64,000 bases of DNA, taken from contig JAUXXJ010000010.1 of assembly GCA_030681195.1 (NCBI GenBank), positions 30,606-94,605 on the forward strand, in the 5' to 3' direction. The stretch comes from Rhodocyclaceae bacterium. GTDB taxonomy: Bacteria; Pseudomonadota; Gammaproteobacteria; Burkholderiales; Rhodocyclaceae. Below, piece after piece: positions 27,063-43,075 of the stretch. Made by a program: the position numbers and the translations under genes. The notes beneath the pieces are model-generated. The model did no database searches. It was not told where the DNA came from and was given only the letters and a program-made list of their open reading frames with translations. How positions within the stretch are numbered: position 1 is the stretch's first letter; every line of letters starts with the position of its first letter.

Positions 27063-28315
27063 CACAGCCATCCAAGTGGGACCGCCCATAGCCCATCGCC
27101 AAAGGGCAACGCCGACGTCCCGTCATACAGGACGATGCCGCTGGAAAAAGACTCTTTGCAGTGCTCGCGCAACCGGCGCAGCCCCTTGAAATCGCTCGCC
27201 GTCACGGTTGCCGATGCCTTTACTTCGATACCGATGATGGCGCGCAGGGGGGATTCCAGGACAAAATCGACCTCCACTTGATCCTTGTCGCGGTAATGCG
27301 CCAGAAACCACTGGCCAGGTGAAAGGTTCGAGATTTTAAGCAGCTCGCCAAAAACCCAGCTTTCCAGAATAGGCCCGAAACGGCTGCGATCGTTGCGCAG
27401 CAGATCGGTGCTCGCACGCACCAGGGCGGCATGCAAGCCGGCATCGAGAAAATGGAGTTTTGGCGTTTTGACCAGACGCCCCAGTTCGTTACGTCCCCAG
27501 GCTGGCAAGCGCCGCACGAGGAAGAGCTTTTCCAGGACGCCGATATATTTTTCGGCTGTGTGGGCATTCAGGCCCAATTGCCCACCGATCTGGCGCAGGT
27601 TGAGCAGTTGACCGGACAGGGTGGCCAAAATCGCCATGAGTTGCGGAATTCGCGTGGCTTCATCAATTCGGGCCACATCCTGGATATCGCGTTCCACCAG
27701 CGTAGTGAGATACGCCTGTGCCCAGGCCTGGCGTCGCTTTGCGGTCGTACGACTGCGCATTTCCGGATAACCGCCGGCCAGCACATGCTCAACCAGCGCA
27801 TCACCGACCCAGGGCGTGTCTGCTCGCGCCTGCGCGGGCCAATTTTGAGCCAGCGCATTTGCCAAGAAGTCGGGGGAGTCGGGCGCCCTGCCGGCAATTT
27901 CGGCATTCGACAGGGGCAACAGCGCATGGACCTCAATGCGACCGGCCAGACTGTCGGCAATCGTCGGTAGGCTCATGATGTTGGCCGAGCCGGTTAACAG
28001 GAATCGTCCGGGGCGCCGGTCCGTGTCGATCGACAGTTTGAGCGCCAGCAGCAACTCGGGGGCACGCTGGATTTCGTCAATGATCGCCCGGTCGATTTGC
28101 CGGATGAAGCCTTGTGGATCGGCACGGGCAGCCGACAGGCGTGTTGCATCATCCAGCGAGAAATAGGGCATGCCCTCTGCGCATTGTTGCGCCAGGGTGG
28201 TCTTGCCGGATTGCCGTGGCCCGTTGATCAGAACGGCCGGTGTGTCGCTCAATGCCTCTCGCAACAAGGGCTGCAAGTGGCGTTTGAACAAGGGAGGGCT
28301 ATCGGGGGAGCGCAC
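27062..28315 (-). CDS. AAA_14/DUF4143 ATPase
   Basis: A 417-residue orphan ATPase. The N-terminal AAA domain has the P-loop GPRQSGKTTLAQQ, Walker B IIDEIQRAPELL and the sensor-like FLLTGSANI. A winged-helix part (about 220-290) precedes the DUF4143 C-terminal domain, whose VDFVLESP ... GIEVKAS spacing resembles a PD-(D/E)XK nuclease core. These proteins are common, mobile and mostly of unknown function; some are proposed to act in defence or toxin-antitoxin contexts. It is coupled to the L,D-transpeptidase by a one-base overlap, but the functional link is doubtful. Confidence 0.8.
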   Translation of the reverse strand: MRSPDSPPLFKRHLQPLLREALSDTPAVLINGPRQSGKTTLAQQCAEGMPYFSLDDATRLSAARADPQGFIRQIDRAIIDEIQRAPELLLALKLSIDTDRRPGRFLLTGSANIMSLPTIADSLAGRIEVHALLPLSNAEIAGRAPDSPDFLANALAQNWPAQARADTPWVGDALVEHVLAGGYPEMRSRTTAKRRQAWAQAYLTTLVERDIQDVARIDEATRIPQLMAILATLSGQLLNLRQIGGQLGLNAHTAEKYIGVLEKLFLVRRLPAWGRNELGRLVKTPKLHFLDAGLHAALVRASTDLLRNDRSRFGPILESWVFGELLKISNLSPGQWFLAHYRDKDQVEVDFVLESPLRAIIGIEVKASATVTASDFKGLRRLREHCKESFSSGIVLYDGTSALPFGDGLWAVPLGWL

Positions 28316-28422
28316 GGAAGATACTCGGGAAGAGGCTCGTCCAAAGTGAATTATTAGTCCGTCTATTATGCATCAAACAATCGTCCAATACGCACTTATA
28401 GGCAAAATATGCGTTCTGCAGA

Positions 28423-29522
<1,100 letters not shown>

Positions 29523-29569
29523 GCGCGTGTTCCTGAAAGTTGCTGTAGGCGAATTGTCGCACTCCCAGG

Positions 29570-29593
29570 AAAAGTCGGCGCTGGCGGGACGGC
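29570..29593 (-). repeat. 24-bp dispersed repeat, intergenic
   Basis: One mismatch to consensus, between the divergent FrnE-like gene and the sensor operon. Confidence 0.9.
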
Positions 29594-29708
29594 AAATCCA
29601 CACTGCCAGCATGTTTCGGCAGTAACATCTTCCGCAATTAGAACGCGCACATCATTTGAGCCCCGCTCAATCGCCACATGGGATGGGGGGCACCGTGGAG
29701 ACGATATC

Positions 29709-32700
29709 GTGCATTGGGGATTGCGGGAAAAAGCGCTGGCCTATCTTTTGGCAGGCGGGTTGGCGATTGGCCTGCTGACGTTTGGCATGGTCAATTCGGT
29801 TCTGGACACTATCAAGCATGAACTGGCGGGTTATGCAGCCGAACGTTATGTCCAGTATCACCGCGAAAAAACGCTGGGCGGCATCCAGGCCGATCTGGCA
29901 CTGGCCCTCAAAATGGCCGATACGGAGGTACTGCGCCGCTGGATGCGCACGCCCCAGAACCCGGACGTGGCAGAGGCTGCTATCAAGGAACTGCGCAGCC
30001 TGACCAATCTGTATTCGACACATGAAGCCTTTGTGGCTTCGAAACCAACCGGGCTTTTCTACCTGATCAACGCCAAGACCCTGGATATCCCCGATCCGCT
30101 GGCGCTCAAGGCGGTGGATACGCTGGTCAAGGGAGAAGATGACGACATCTGGTTTTTCAATACCCTAGCGCAGAGCGCGCCCTATAACCTCAACGTCGAC
30201 CACAACGTCAAGCTGGGCATGACCAAGTTGTGGATCAACGTGGTGGTCAAGGAGGGGCAGGTGCCGCTAGGCGTGGTGGGCACCGGCATCGACATCTCCA
30301 AATTCATCAACGACTTCGTCAAAACTCACGAAAAAGGCATCACCGGCCTCTTCATCAATGCCGATGGCGCCATCCAGGGCCATGTCGATGAAACGCTGAT
30401 CGCCCTGAATGCGCCCGTCGGCGACGTCAAGAAGGAATCGACCATCTGGAATTTGCTGCCCGACGCCACCGAGCAACAGCAGTTGCGTGCGGCGATGGAA
30501 AACGTCCTGCAAGGCAAGCGCGCCACTGAGGTCATCTCCCTGACGTTGGACGGGAAGCGTCAGGTAGCCGCCATCGCCTATCTGGCACCGTTGAAATGGT
30601 TCACCGTCGCCGTGCTTGATCAGGACGCGGTTGCCGGCACTGGTCATTTCAAGCCGATTACGGTCATCCTCTTGCTGGCCCTGCTGATGGCCGCCGCGCT
30701 AGTATTCGTGTTGGGCAATCGGGCGGTTGTCCTGCCCTTGCGGCGCATCGCCGCCGCTACCCATCAGTTGGCCGAAGGGGACTACAGCGTCCGACTGCCC
30801 GAAACGCGGCAGGATGAGGTGGGTGACCTGGCCATTGCCTTCAACCGCATGGCCGCCACGCTGGTGGAATCACAACAACTGGTCAAGGCCAACAGCTCGG
30901 CCATTTCCACCGCACTGCAACGCGCGCAAACCCATGGCGAACTGGCGCAGGTCTTTTTCTCCCATGTCGCTCCGCTGATCCATCTCGGCCAAGGCAGCTT
31001 CTATCGGGTGGCAGCGGAGGTGGGAGCAGATGGGCGCCTCCTGCAACTCTGTGGTGGTTATGGCCGCATCGAAGGCATGGCGCCAGAAGCCAACATCGAT
31101 TTCGGCAGCGGCTTGCTTGGCCAGTGTGCCGAAGACCGGCGCCCAATCATTATCGATCACCCGCCAGCGGATTACATCCGCATCGGTTCGGTGCTGGGTA
31201 CCGCAACGCCCGTGTCCATCATCCTGCAGCCGGTGATCAGCACCGACAAACTGCTCGGCGTACTTGAACTGGCCTTGCTGCAGCCGCTCGATGAAGCCGG
31301 CACGGCCCTGATCGAGAGTCTTCTGCCGGTGATCGCCATGTGTCTGGAAATCATCGCCCGTACCGAGCGCACCCAGCGCCTGTTGGAAGCCACCAAGGAA
31401 CAGGCCGAGGCACTGGAAGCCCAGCAGGCCAAGATTACCGAGAACGAGGCGCGCCTCAAGCAGATTCTCGAAGACAGCCCGGCCGCCGTCACCATGGTAT
31501 CGGCCGAGGGTGAGCAGGTTTTCGCCAACCGGCGTCTGGCCGACATGCTCGCCATTCCGCTTGACCAGATCATGTCACGACGCAGCACCGGATTCTGGGC
31601 CGATCCACATGATCGCACCCTGTTCCTGAAGCAAATGATGGAAACGCATCGTGTCGACGACTATGAGGCCCGGTTCCGGCGCGACGATGGCCAGGAAATC
31701 TGGGTACTGCTCAACACCCGCTGGATCGAGCAGGACGGCCGGCGCCTGCTGCTCACCTGGATGTACGAGATTACCGCTCGAAAGCAGGCCGAAGAGGTCA
31801 TGCGCAAGGCCCAACAGATCGCCGAGGACGCTGCCAAAACCAAGAGCGATTTCCTCGCCAACATGAGCCACGAGATCCGCACGCCGATGAACGCCATCAT
31901 CGGCATGGCCCATCTGGCCCTGAAGACCGACATGACGCCCCGCCAGCGCGACTACGTCAAGAAGATCCAGAACAGCGGCCAGCACCTGCTGGGCATCATC
32001 AACGACATCCTCGACTTCTCGAAGATCGAGGCCGGCAAGCTCAATGTCGAGCACAGCGAGTTCGAGCTCGACAAGCTGCTCGACAACGTCGCCAGCCTGG
32101 TCAGCGAAAAAACCACCGCCAAGGGGCTGGAGCTGGTGTTCGACATTGCTCCGGATGTGCCGCGTCAACTCATCGGCGACAGCCTGCGCATCGGCCAGAT
32201 CCTGATCAACTACGCCAACAATGCCATCAAGTTTACCGAGCACGGCGAGGTGGACATCATCCTGAATGTCCAGGAACGGACGGAAGACGGCATCCTGCTC
32301 TGGTGCGGCGTCAAGGACACCGGCATCGGCCTGACCGAAGAGCAGATGGGCCGGCTGTTCCAGAGCTTCCAGCAGGCCGACACCTCGACCACGCGCAAAT
32401 ATGGCGGCACCGGCCTGGGCCTCTCCATCTCGAAGAAGCTCGCCGAATTGATGGGCGGCTCGGTCGGCGTCGAGAGCGAACACGGCAAGGGCAGCACCTT
32501 CTGGTTCACCGCCAAGCTGGGCATCGGCGAGCAACGTGCGCATGATCTGGTACCTGCAGACGACCAGCAGGGTCGCAATGTGCTGGTAGTCGACGACAAC
32601 GACAGCGCCCGCATGGTGCTGGGCGACCTGTTGATGACGATGAGCTTCATGGTCGACGAAGCCGGTTCTGGACAAGCGGCCGTCGATAAGATCAAAGCCA

Positions 32701-33698
32701 CTGTCGGCACGCCGGACGCCCCCGAGATCGTGTTCCTCGACTGGCAGATGCCGGGCATGGATGGTTTCGATACGGCGCGTGCAATTCTTGCGCTGGGGCT
32801 GGAAAAACCGCCGCATTTGGTGATGGTCACCGCCTATGGCCGCGAGGAAGTACTCAAACAGGCCGAAGACGCGGGAATCGAGGACGTATTGATCAAGCCC
32901 GTCAACGCCTCGCTACTGTTCGATACGGCAATCCGCCTGCTCGGCGGCGAAGTCGAGGATCGGCGCAGCCATGGCGATGCGCCCTCGCTGATGCTCGAAG
33001 AGATGGCCGCCATCAAGGGCGCGCGCATCCTGCTGGTCGAAGACAACGAGCTCAATCAGGAAGTGGCTGGCGAAATTCTCACCGATGCCGGCTTTGTCGT
33101 CGACATCGCCGACAACGGGCAGATTGCCGTGGAGATGGTCGCAAAGAACGCCTACGACATCGTGCTGATGGACATGCAGATGCCGGTGATGGATGGCGTG
33201 ACCGCCACCGTCGAAATTCGCAAGGATGAGCGGTTCATGAATCTGCCCATCGTCGCCATGACCGCCAACGCCATGCAGCAGGACAAGGACAGATGCCTCG
33301 CCGCCGGTATGGTCGATTTCGTCACCAAGCCGATCCAGCCCGACGAACTATGGACTGCGCTGCGCCGCTGGGTGAAGCCAAAGCATGCAGCCCCCGCCGT
33401 CCCGCCAGCGCCGACTTTTTCAGGCCGTGTCAAGATCGAAGCCAAGACAGCAAGCAACGTGGCCGTCGAAGTCGATCCTGCCAAGCTCAGAGAAATCTGC
33501 ACCCGCCTCCACACCCTGCTGGCCGACAACGACTCCGAAGCCGGCGATGTGCTGGACGACAACGCCGAGCTGCTGAACGCCGCCTTCCCGAAAGACTACC
33601 GGGCCATCGATAGCGCCATCAAGGGCTTCGACTTCGAGGCGGCCCTGGAAAAACTGCAAGCGGCCATGCAGGCCGCCGATGTGGAGATTGCGCCATGA
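29709..33698 (+). CDS. Multi-sensor hybrid histidine kinase (Cache-HAMP-GAF-PAS-HK-REC-REC)
   Basis: About 1329 residues. Membrane helix (11-35), periplasmic Cache-like domain (about 40-310), second helix (about 316-338), HAMP, GAF (about 410-560), PAS (about 580-700), HisKA box [19 protein letters not shown] (His near 720), ATPase domain (GTGLGLSISKKL), two receivers (VLVVDDNDSARMVLG with FLDWQMPG; ILLVEDNELNQEVAG with VLMDMQMPV), a linker holding a repeat copy (AVPPAPTF), and a helical C-terminal module of about 65 residues shared with the 36502-40935 protein. GTG at 29709 with GGAG nine bases upstream is preferred; the open frame extends far upstream without a good start. Overlaps the next gene by 4 bp. 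Confidence 0.85.
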   Translation: MHWGLREKALAYLLAGGLAIGLLTFGMVNSVLDTIKHELAGYAAERYVQYHREKTLGGIQADLALALKMADTEVLRRWMRTPQNPDVAEAAIKELRSLTNLYSTHEAFVASKPTGLFYLINAKTLDIPDPLALKAVDTLVKGEDDDIWFFNTLAQSAPYNLNVDHNVKLGMTKLWINVVVKEGQVPLGVVGTGIDISKFINDFVKTHEKGITGLFINADGAIQGHVDETLIALNAPVGDVKKESTIWNLLPDATEQQQLRAAMENVLQGKRATEVISLTLDGKRQVAAIAYLAPLKWFTVAVLDQDAVAGTGHFKPITVILLLALLMAAALVFVLGNRAVVLPLRRIAAATHQLAEGDYSVRLPETRQDEVGDLAIAFNRMAATLVESQQLVKANSSAISTALQRAQTHGELAQVFFSHVAPLIHLGQGSFYRVAAEVGADGRLLQLCGGYGRIEGMAPEANIDFGSGLLGQCAEDRRPIIIDHPPADYIRIGSVLGTATPVSIILQPVISTDKLLGVLELALLQPLDEAGTALIESLLPVIAMCLEIIARTERTQRLLEATKEQAEALEAQQAKITENEARLKQILEDSPAAVTMVSAEGEQVFANRRLADMLAIPLDQIMSRRSTGFWADPHDRTLFLKQMMETHRVDDYEARFRRDDGQEIWVLLNTRWIEQDGRRLLLTWMYEITARKQAEEVMRKAQQIAEDAAKTKSDFLANMSHEIRTPMNAIIGMAHLALKTDMTPRQRDYVKKIQNSGQHLLGIINDILDFSKIEAGKLNVEHSEFELDKLLDNVASLVSEKTTAKGLELVFDIAPDVPRQLIGDSLRIGQILINYANNAIKFTEHGEVDIILNVQERTEDGILLWCGVKDTGIGLTEEQMGRLFQSFQQADTSTTRKYGGTGLGLSISKKLAELMGGSVGVESEHGKGSTFWFTAKLGIGEQRAHDLVPADDQQGRNVLVVDDNDSARMVLGDLLMTMSFMVDEAGSGQAAVDKIKATVGTPDAPEIVFLDWQMPGMDGFDTARAILALGLEKPPHLVMVTAYGREEVLKQAEDAGIEDVLIKPVNASLLFDTAIRLLGGEVEDRRSHGDAPSLMLEEMAAIKGARILLVEDNELNQEVAGEILTDAGFVVDIADNGQIAVEMVAKNAYDIVLMDMQMPVMDGVTATVEIRKDERFMNLPIVAMTANAMQQDKDRCLAAGMVDFVTKPIQPDELWTALRRWVKPKHAAPAVPPAPTFSGRVKIEAKTASNVAVEVDPAKLREICTRLHTLLADNDSEAGDVLDDNAELLNAAFPKDYRAIDSAIKGFDFEAALEKLQAAMQAADVEIAP
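33396..33419 (+). repeat. 24-bp dispersed repeat in hybrid kinase gene
   Basis: One mismatch to consensus. Read as AVPPAPTF in the linker after the second receiver. Confidence 0.9.
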
Positions 33699-36501
33699 AT
33701 GCCCTTGCAAAATTTGTGGTTGAGCGCTATGCCAGCGCCTGGCTGATCGCCCTGTTGCTAATTGCGCTGGTAACGTGGGGGGCAAATCTGCAACTGCGTG
33801 ACATGCGCGAAGCCGAGCGTTTGCAGAATTTGCAGACTGAAACCGAGCGGCGCGCCATTGAGATCATGTCGCAAACCCTGAACGGCAACCTGATGGGTGC
33901 CGTGGCGGTACTGGGCTTGATCAATCAGGACATCAAGCAGGAGGCGCTCGGCAAACTGGCGGCCAATAATCCCAAGGTTCTGCCGGTGCTGGAAAGCATC
34001 GGTCGTTCTTACGATGCGGATGGCGTCTTCATCGTTGCCCAGAATGGCGTGATCGCCTCGTCCTGGGACAATGCCGGCAAGCCCTCGACTAACCTGAACG
34101 TCAAGTTCCGTCCTTACTACCAGATGTCCATGCAGGGCATGGACAACGTCTATGCCGCCGTCAGCTTGGCACGCGGCGACCGTTCGCTGTACTTTGCCTC
34201 CCCCGTCTATGGCGAAGCGACCAACGGCACCGAGGCTATCGGCACGGTGGTGGCCCGTACAGGCCTGCTCAAAGTCGATGGCCTGTTACGTGACAAGGCG
34301 GACATTGCCTTGCTGCTCTCGCCACAAGGGGTGGTGTTTGCCAGCAACCGCGCCGAGTGGATCGGCCATCTGGCCGGCGCCCCCACCCCCGAGCGCCTGC
34401 GCGCGATCCGTGAACTCAAACAGTTCGGCAAGATGTTCGACAGCAATGATCCGTCCGCACTGCCCGTATCGATCGAGGGGGGGTTGATCGCGTTCGATGG
34501 CAAACGCTTTGCCGTCGCCAGTGCGAACGTCGAGTGGAATGACCCGTTTGGCGACTGGAAAGTGGTCCTGATGGAAGACCTCGGGCGGACGATTTCGACG
34601 ACGGAGCGCCTCTGGACCGGTGGTGGTGTCGCCCTGCTGTTGCTGCTGATCGGCAGCATGCTCATGAAAGTCCTGCGCGACAGTTACCAGCAGGCCCTGG
34701 CCGGGCAGCAGCTTCAGCGCTATGCCCGAGAGCAGGAAATCAGCGCTGCCAGCAAGGAAAGACTGGCCGCCGCCACGGTGCGCATGCAACGCACCCAGAA
34801 CCTGCCGCAACTGGCAAAGATCTTCCTCAATGAAGCCCATGCCCTGTTCGGCGTCCTGCAAGGGGTGCTGTATGTCGCCGATGCGCAATCGCAAAACCTG
34901 CTCTTGGCCGGCAGCTATGCCTGCACGGGCTCGCCGCCTGAAGTGGTTCGTTTTGGCGAAGGCCTGCTCGGCCAGTGCGCCGTCGAACGTCGCCCGCAAC
35001 TGATCACGGTCGAGACCGGCCGCTTTGCCATGGTGCGCTCAGGGCTGGGGGATGCCGAGCCCGCTGCCGTGCTGATCGCACCCATCCTGCTGAATGAAGC
35101 CATGCTGGGCGTGATTGAGGTCGCTGTGCTGCGCCCGCTGGATGACGCCACGCAGGCGCAGTTTCAGGAACTGCTGGGGCTGCTGGCCATGAACGTGGAA
35201 ATCGTCAGCCGCAGCAGCCACACAGAGGCCATCCTGTCAGCCACGGTGGCGGCCGAACGCCTGCAGGCCGAGCAACTGGCTTTCCAGCAGGCGCTGGTCG
35301 ATACCATTCCCTATCCGGTGTTCTACAAGGATGCCGGCACACGCTTCCTCGGCTTCAATCAGGCTTACGAGAAGACCTTTGCGGTACGGCGTGAGGATCT
35401 GATCGGCAAGCGTGTCATCGATCTCGACTACCTGCCGGAGGCCGAGCGCATCGCCTATCAGGCCGAAGACGAAGCTGTGATTGCCAGCAGCGACAGCATC
35501 AAGCGCGAGGTGCAACTCCCCTTCGCCGACGGCCAACTCCACGACGCGCTGTATTTCGTTTCCGGCTTCAAGCGCCCCGATGGCGCACCGGGCGGCCTGG
35601 TCGGCACCTTCATCGACATCAGTGCGCTCAAGAACGCCGAACGCGAAATGGATCGCCTGGCCGATCTGGAGCGCTTCAACCGGCTCGCCCAGTGCCGCGA
35701 ACAGCGCGTGCTCGAACTCAAGCGCGAAATCAATGCGCTGAACAAATCCATCGGCAAGCCGGCGCCTTACAACACCTCGCTGGTCGAAACCATCGAGGAT
35801 CACGAATTCACGCCACATCCCGACTACCGCATTACACCGATCGATGACGGCAAGCCCCTGCAACTGGGAGAACTGGTCGATCTTGACGAACTGCAGGTGC
35901 TGCTCACCAACTTCTGCGAGGCGGTGGGTGTTGCCTCCGCCATCATCGACCTCGAAGGCAAGATCCTCGCTGCGGCCCGCTGGCAACGTGCCTGTACCGA
36001 CTTCCACCGCGCCAATCCCGACTCCTGCGCCCGCTGCATCGAAAGCGACACCGGCCTCGCCTTGCAATTGCAGGCTGGCAGCGAATTCACCATGTACAAA
36101 TGCAAGAACGGCATGACCGATGCCGCCGCGCCCATCGTGGTTGAAGGGCGGCACCTGGCCAATGTGTTTATCGGCCAGTTTCACAGCCAGCCACCGGATC
36201 TCGAATTTTTCAGCCAGCAGGCGCACCAATTCGGCTATGACGAGACCGACTACCTGGCGGCCATCGGTGCTGCACCGATCCTCGACGAACAGCGCCTGCC
36301 GGCCATTCTCAGCTTCCTGTCCGGCTTCGCGCGCATGATTTCCACCATGTCCCTGGCCCGTCGCCGCGCCGACTTGGCGCAAAACGTCCTGGCTGATCAG
36401 GCCGAACTGCTCAAGCGCGAACGCATCGCCGCCATGAGTCTGGCCGAAGATGCCGAACAGGCCCGCCAGGCGCTGGAACACCTCTCAAAGGAAGCAACAC
36501 T

Positions 36502-36505
<4 letters not shown>
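33695..36505 (+). CDS. Membrane sensor with Cache, GAF, PAS and PocR domains (no kinase)
   Basis: A 936-residue protein. Membrane helix (about 13-32), periplasmic Cache-like domain (about 40-300), second helix (about 310-330), GAF (about 365-510), PAS (about 530-650) and a C-terminal PocR domain (about 725-900) with its cysteine group ([18 protein letters not shown]). PocR domains are proposed to bind hydrocarbon-type small ligands or act in anaerobic sensing. A coiled tail ends the protein; no kinase, receiver or cyclic-di-GMP domain follows. Four-base overlaps on both sides with kinase genes suggest it feeds signals into one of those kinases. Confidence 0.82.
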
Positions 36506-40935
<4,430 letters not shown>

Positions 40936-40971
40936 GATTCCGCATCATCCAAAGCGAATTTGGCCCATGAC

Positions 40972-41000
40972 TTGAAACTCAATAATTCTCGCCGTAAAGT
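40972..41000 (+). promoter_or_regulatory. Possible sigma-70 promoter of the toxin-antitoxin operon
   Basis: TTGAAA at 40972-40977 and TAAAGT at 40995-41000 with 17-bp spacing, 33 bp before the antitoxin start. Fair match by eye only. Confidence 0.4.
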
Positions 41001-41033
41001 AAGGAAGTAATGCAATTCCTACCGGAGAACGCC

Positions 41034-41264
41034 ATGCTTGCCGTCGCTAAAATTACCGCCAAAGGGCAAACCACCATCCCGCAGGACGTGCGGACCGCAC
41101 TCCATGTGACCGCCGGCGACCTAATCGCCTGGGAAGTCGGCGCTGACGGGACGGCGACGGTGCGCCGCGTTCAACCGCTCGACCTTGAGTACCTGCGTGC
41201 CATCGAAGGCACCCTCTCTGAGTGGGCCAGCGTTGCCGACGAGGAAGCCTATCGTGGCCTTTGA
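41034..41264 (+). CDS. AbrB/MazE-type antitoxin
   Basis: A 76-residue protein with the swapped-hairpin AbrB fold signature VAKITAKGQTTIPQDVRTAL. The ATG at 41034 has GGAG six bases upstream; an ATG at 41010 also has a purine-rich leader. It would bind its own promoter and neutralise the downstream toxin through its C-terminal half. A repeat copy is read as EVGADGTA at a beta-turn where relatives as I recall them have a WEV..DG-like stretch. It overlaps the toxin gene by 11 bp. Confidence 0.8.
   Translation: MLAVAKITAKGQTTIPQDVRTALHVTAGDLIAWEVGADGTATVRRVQPLDLEYLRAIEGTLSEWASVADEEAYRGL
41132..41155 (-). repeat. 24-bp dispersed repeat in antitoxin gene
   Basis: Four mismatches to consensus, three near the ends. 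Read as EVGADGTA. Confidence 0.7.
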
Positions 41265-41598
41265 TCGCTTCACGGTGGTGCGCGTACCATTTCCCTTTAC
41301 TGACCGCAACGCGACCAAGAACCGTCCGGCCCTGGTTCTCTCTGATGCCGCCAGTTTCAATATCCCGGCTGGTCATTCGGTCATGGCCATGATTACGTCA
41401 CAGGGTAACGCCCCGTGGCCACTCGACTGCCCGATTGCAGACTTGGCGGCCGCCGGTTTGCCTGCACCCTCGTTGGTGCGTTTCAAACTCTTTACCCTGG
41501 ATCATCGGTTGGTGCGCGGCGAACTTGGCAAACTCTCTGCTGTGGACACGATCCGCGTTCGCCAAGGATTAGCCGATCTGCTGGGAAGCGCGGCCTAG
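41254..41598 (+). CDS. MazF/PemK-type toxin
   Basis: A 114-residue protein of the PemK/MazF fold: RFTVVRVPFPFTDRNATKNRPALVLS is the family's first strand pair with the RPAL motif, and AMITSQGN the second block. Relatives are ribosome-independent endoribonucleases. The GTG start at 41254 has GAGGAAG upstream and overlaps the antitoxin end, as usual for such pairs. A longer upstream frame is a by-product of the antitoxin gene. It ends 11 bp before the CheB-CheR gene. Confidence 0.78.
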   Translation: MAFDRFTVVRVPFPFTDRNATKNRPALVLSDAASFNIPAGHSVMAMITSQGNAPWPLDCPIADLAAAGLPAPSLVRFKLFTLDHRLVRGELGKLSAVDTIRVRQGLADLLGSAA

Positions 41599-41609
41599 CC
41601 AATAACAGC

Positions 41610-43046
41610 ATGTCAAACGCACTCATCATCGCCGGCATCGGCGCCTCCGCCGGCGGGCTGGAAGCCATGCTGCCGCTGTTCGCCGCCATGCCGGCGACGG
41701 GGCGCATTGCTTATATCGTCGCCCAGCACATGGCCAAAGATGGTCACGACGAACTGGTGGTGCGCCTGATCGGACGCGAATCGGCCTTGCCGGTGATGCT
41801 GGCTGAAGACGGCGCCTTACTGGCGGCCGACACGGTTTATGTGATTCCCTCGGGCAAGGATGGCCGCGTCAAGGACGGGCGACTGGTGTTGTCCGAACCC
41901 TTGCCCACGCATTTATCGACCCCATCGGTAAATGCACTGTTTGCCTCGCTTGCCGAGTATCCCAATGGCAAGGGGATCGGCATCGTGCTTTCCGGTACTG
42001 GGTCGGACGGCGTCAACGGCTGCCGTGCGATCAAGGCGGCGGGTGGCCTGACGCTGGCCCAGGATCTGCAGGAAGCCAAGTTTGATGGCATGCCGGGTGC
42101 AGCGATAGCCGCAGGAGTGGTCGAGCTCGTGCTGCCGGTGGCGGCGATAGGTGACGAGCTTGCGCGACGCTTTCCCGGTGTTACCAAGGTGGTTTTGCCC
42201 AAAGCTGCCGTCCTGCCAGCGCCGACTTTTGCCAATCAGCCGCCCCCGGCCAGCGCCGAATTGCGCGAACTGGAGCAACTGTTGAAACAGGTGCATCAGG
42301 CCACCAAAATCGACTTTTCCAGCTACAAGGAAGACACGCTGCTGCGCCGGCTGGAGAAACGCAAGTCCACGCTGGGTATCGAATCTGCTGCGGCTTACCA
42401 GGATCTGATCCGCCGCCAGCCCGAGGAGTTGAAGGTGCTGCAGCACCTCTTTCTGGTGTCGGTGTCGTCCTTCTTTCGCGATGCCGAGTCCTTCAAGGTG
42501 CTGAAGATGTCGCTCGCCAAACTGGCCTCGGGCAAGCCCGCCGGTGAGCCGGTACGGGTCTGGGTGCCCGGCTGCGCCTCCGGCGAGGAACCCTATACGC
42601 TGGCCATCCTGCTCAGAGAGTTGAGCGAATTGCATCCGGTGGAAATTACCGCGACCGACCTCAATCCGGAGGCGCTGGCCATGTGCCGCGAAGGCGTTTA
42701 TCGACAAACGGCCTTCAAGGAAATGGATGCTCCCTTGCGCGACAAGTACTTTTTGCCCAAGGGCCAGCATTTCGAACTCAAACCGGAGATCAAGGCCTGC
42801 GTGCGCTTCGAGCAGCGCGATGTGCTGAGCGGCACGCCGCCGACAAATCTTGATCTGCTCAGTTGCCGCAATCTGCTGATCTACATGAAGTCGCATTTGC
42901 AGGATCAACTGATCAAGAGTTTTCATCAGGCCTTGCGTTCGCAGGGGCTGCTATTCATCGGCCAGTCGGAATCGCTGAGTTTTGTCGGCAATTCGCTGTT
43001 CGTCCCCATCGACCATTACCACCGCCTGTTTCGCAAACGGCACTGA
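41610..43046 (+). CDS. CheB-CheR fusion (methylesterase-methyltransferase)
   Basis: A 478-residue protein. CheB domain (about 5-185) with catalytic Ser in GIGASAGG, His in AQHMAKDG and Asp in SGTGSDG. CheR domain (about 215-475) with the substrate part ATKIDFSSYKEDTLLRRLEKR, SAM-binding GCASGEEPYTLAILL and SCRNLLIYM. It lacks receiver, PAS and kinase parts. The linker between the domains holds a repeat copy read as AVLPAPTF. The likely substrates are methyl-accepting-type sensors; the next gene encodes one with a four-helix-bundle sensor and HAMP but no obvious MCP signalling tip. Confidence 0.85.
   Translation: MSNALIIAGIGASAGGLEAMLPLFAAMPATGRIAYIVAQHMAKDGHDELVVRLIGRESALPVMLAEDGALLAADTVYVIPSGKDGRVKDGRLVLSEPLPTHLSTPSVNALFASLAEYPNGKGIGIVLSGTGSDGVNGCRAIKAAGGLTLAQDLQEAKFDGMPGAAIAAGVVELVLPVAAIGDELARRFPGVTKVVLPKAAVLPAPTFANQPPPASAELRELEQLLKQVHQATKIDFSSYKEDTLLRRLEKRKSTLGIESAAAYQDLIRRQPEELKVLQHLFLVSVSSFFRDAESFKVLKMSLAKLASGKPAGEPVRVWVPGCASGEEPYTLAILLRELSELHPVEITATDLNPEALAMCREGVYRQTAFKEMDAPLRDKYFLPKGQHFELKPEIKACVRFEQRDVLSGTPPTNLDLLSCRNLLIYMKSHLQDQLIKSFHQALRSQGLLFIGQSESLSFVGNSLFVPIDHYHRLFRKRH
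42207..42230 (+). repeat. 24-bp dispersed repeat in CheB-CheR linker
   Basis: Two mismatches to consensus. Read as AVLPAPTF between the CheB and CheR domains. Confidence 0.88.
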
Positions 43047-43075
43047 TCAAAACGGATTGCCCCAAAGGAACCACC

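Noticed and set aside
27089..27118. Repeat-like GCAACGCCGACGTCCCG at the end of the ATPase gene
   Set aside because: Too many mismatches outside a short GCCGAC core.
36356..36379. Repeat-like GTCGCCGCGCCGACTT near the end of the PocR sensor gene
   Set aside because: Needs a gap to align and codes for an ordinary Arg-rich helix; not counted.
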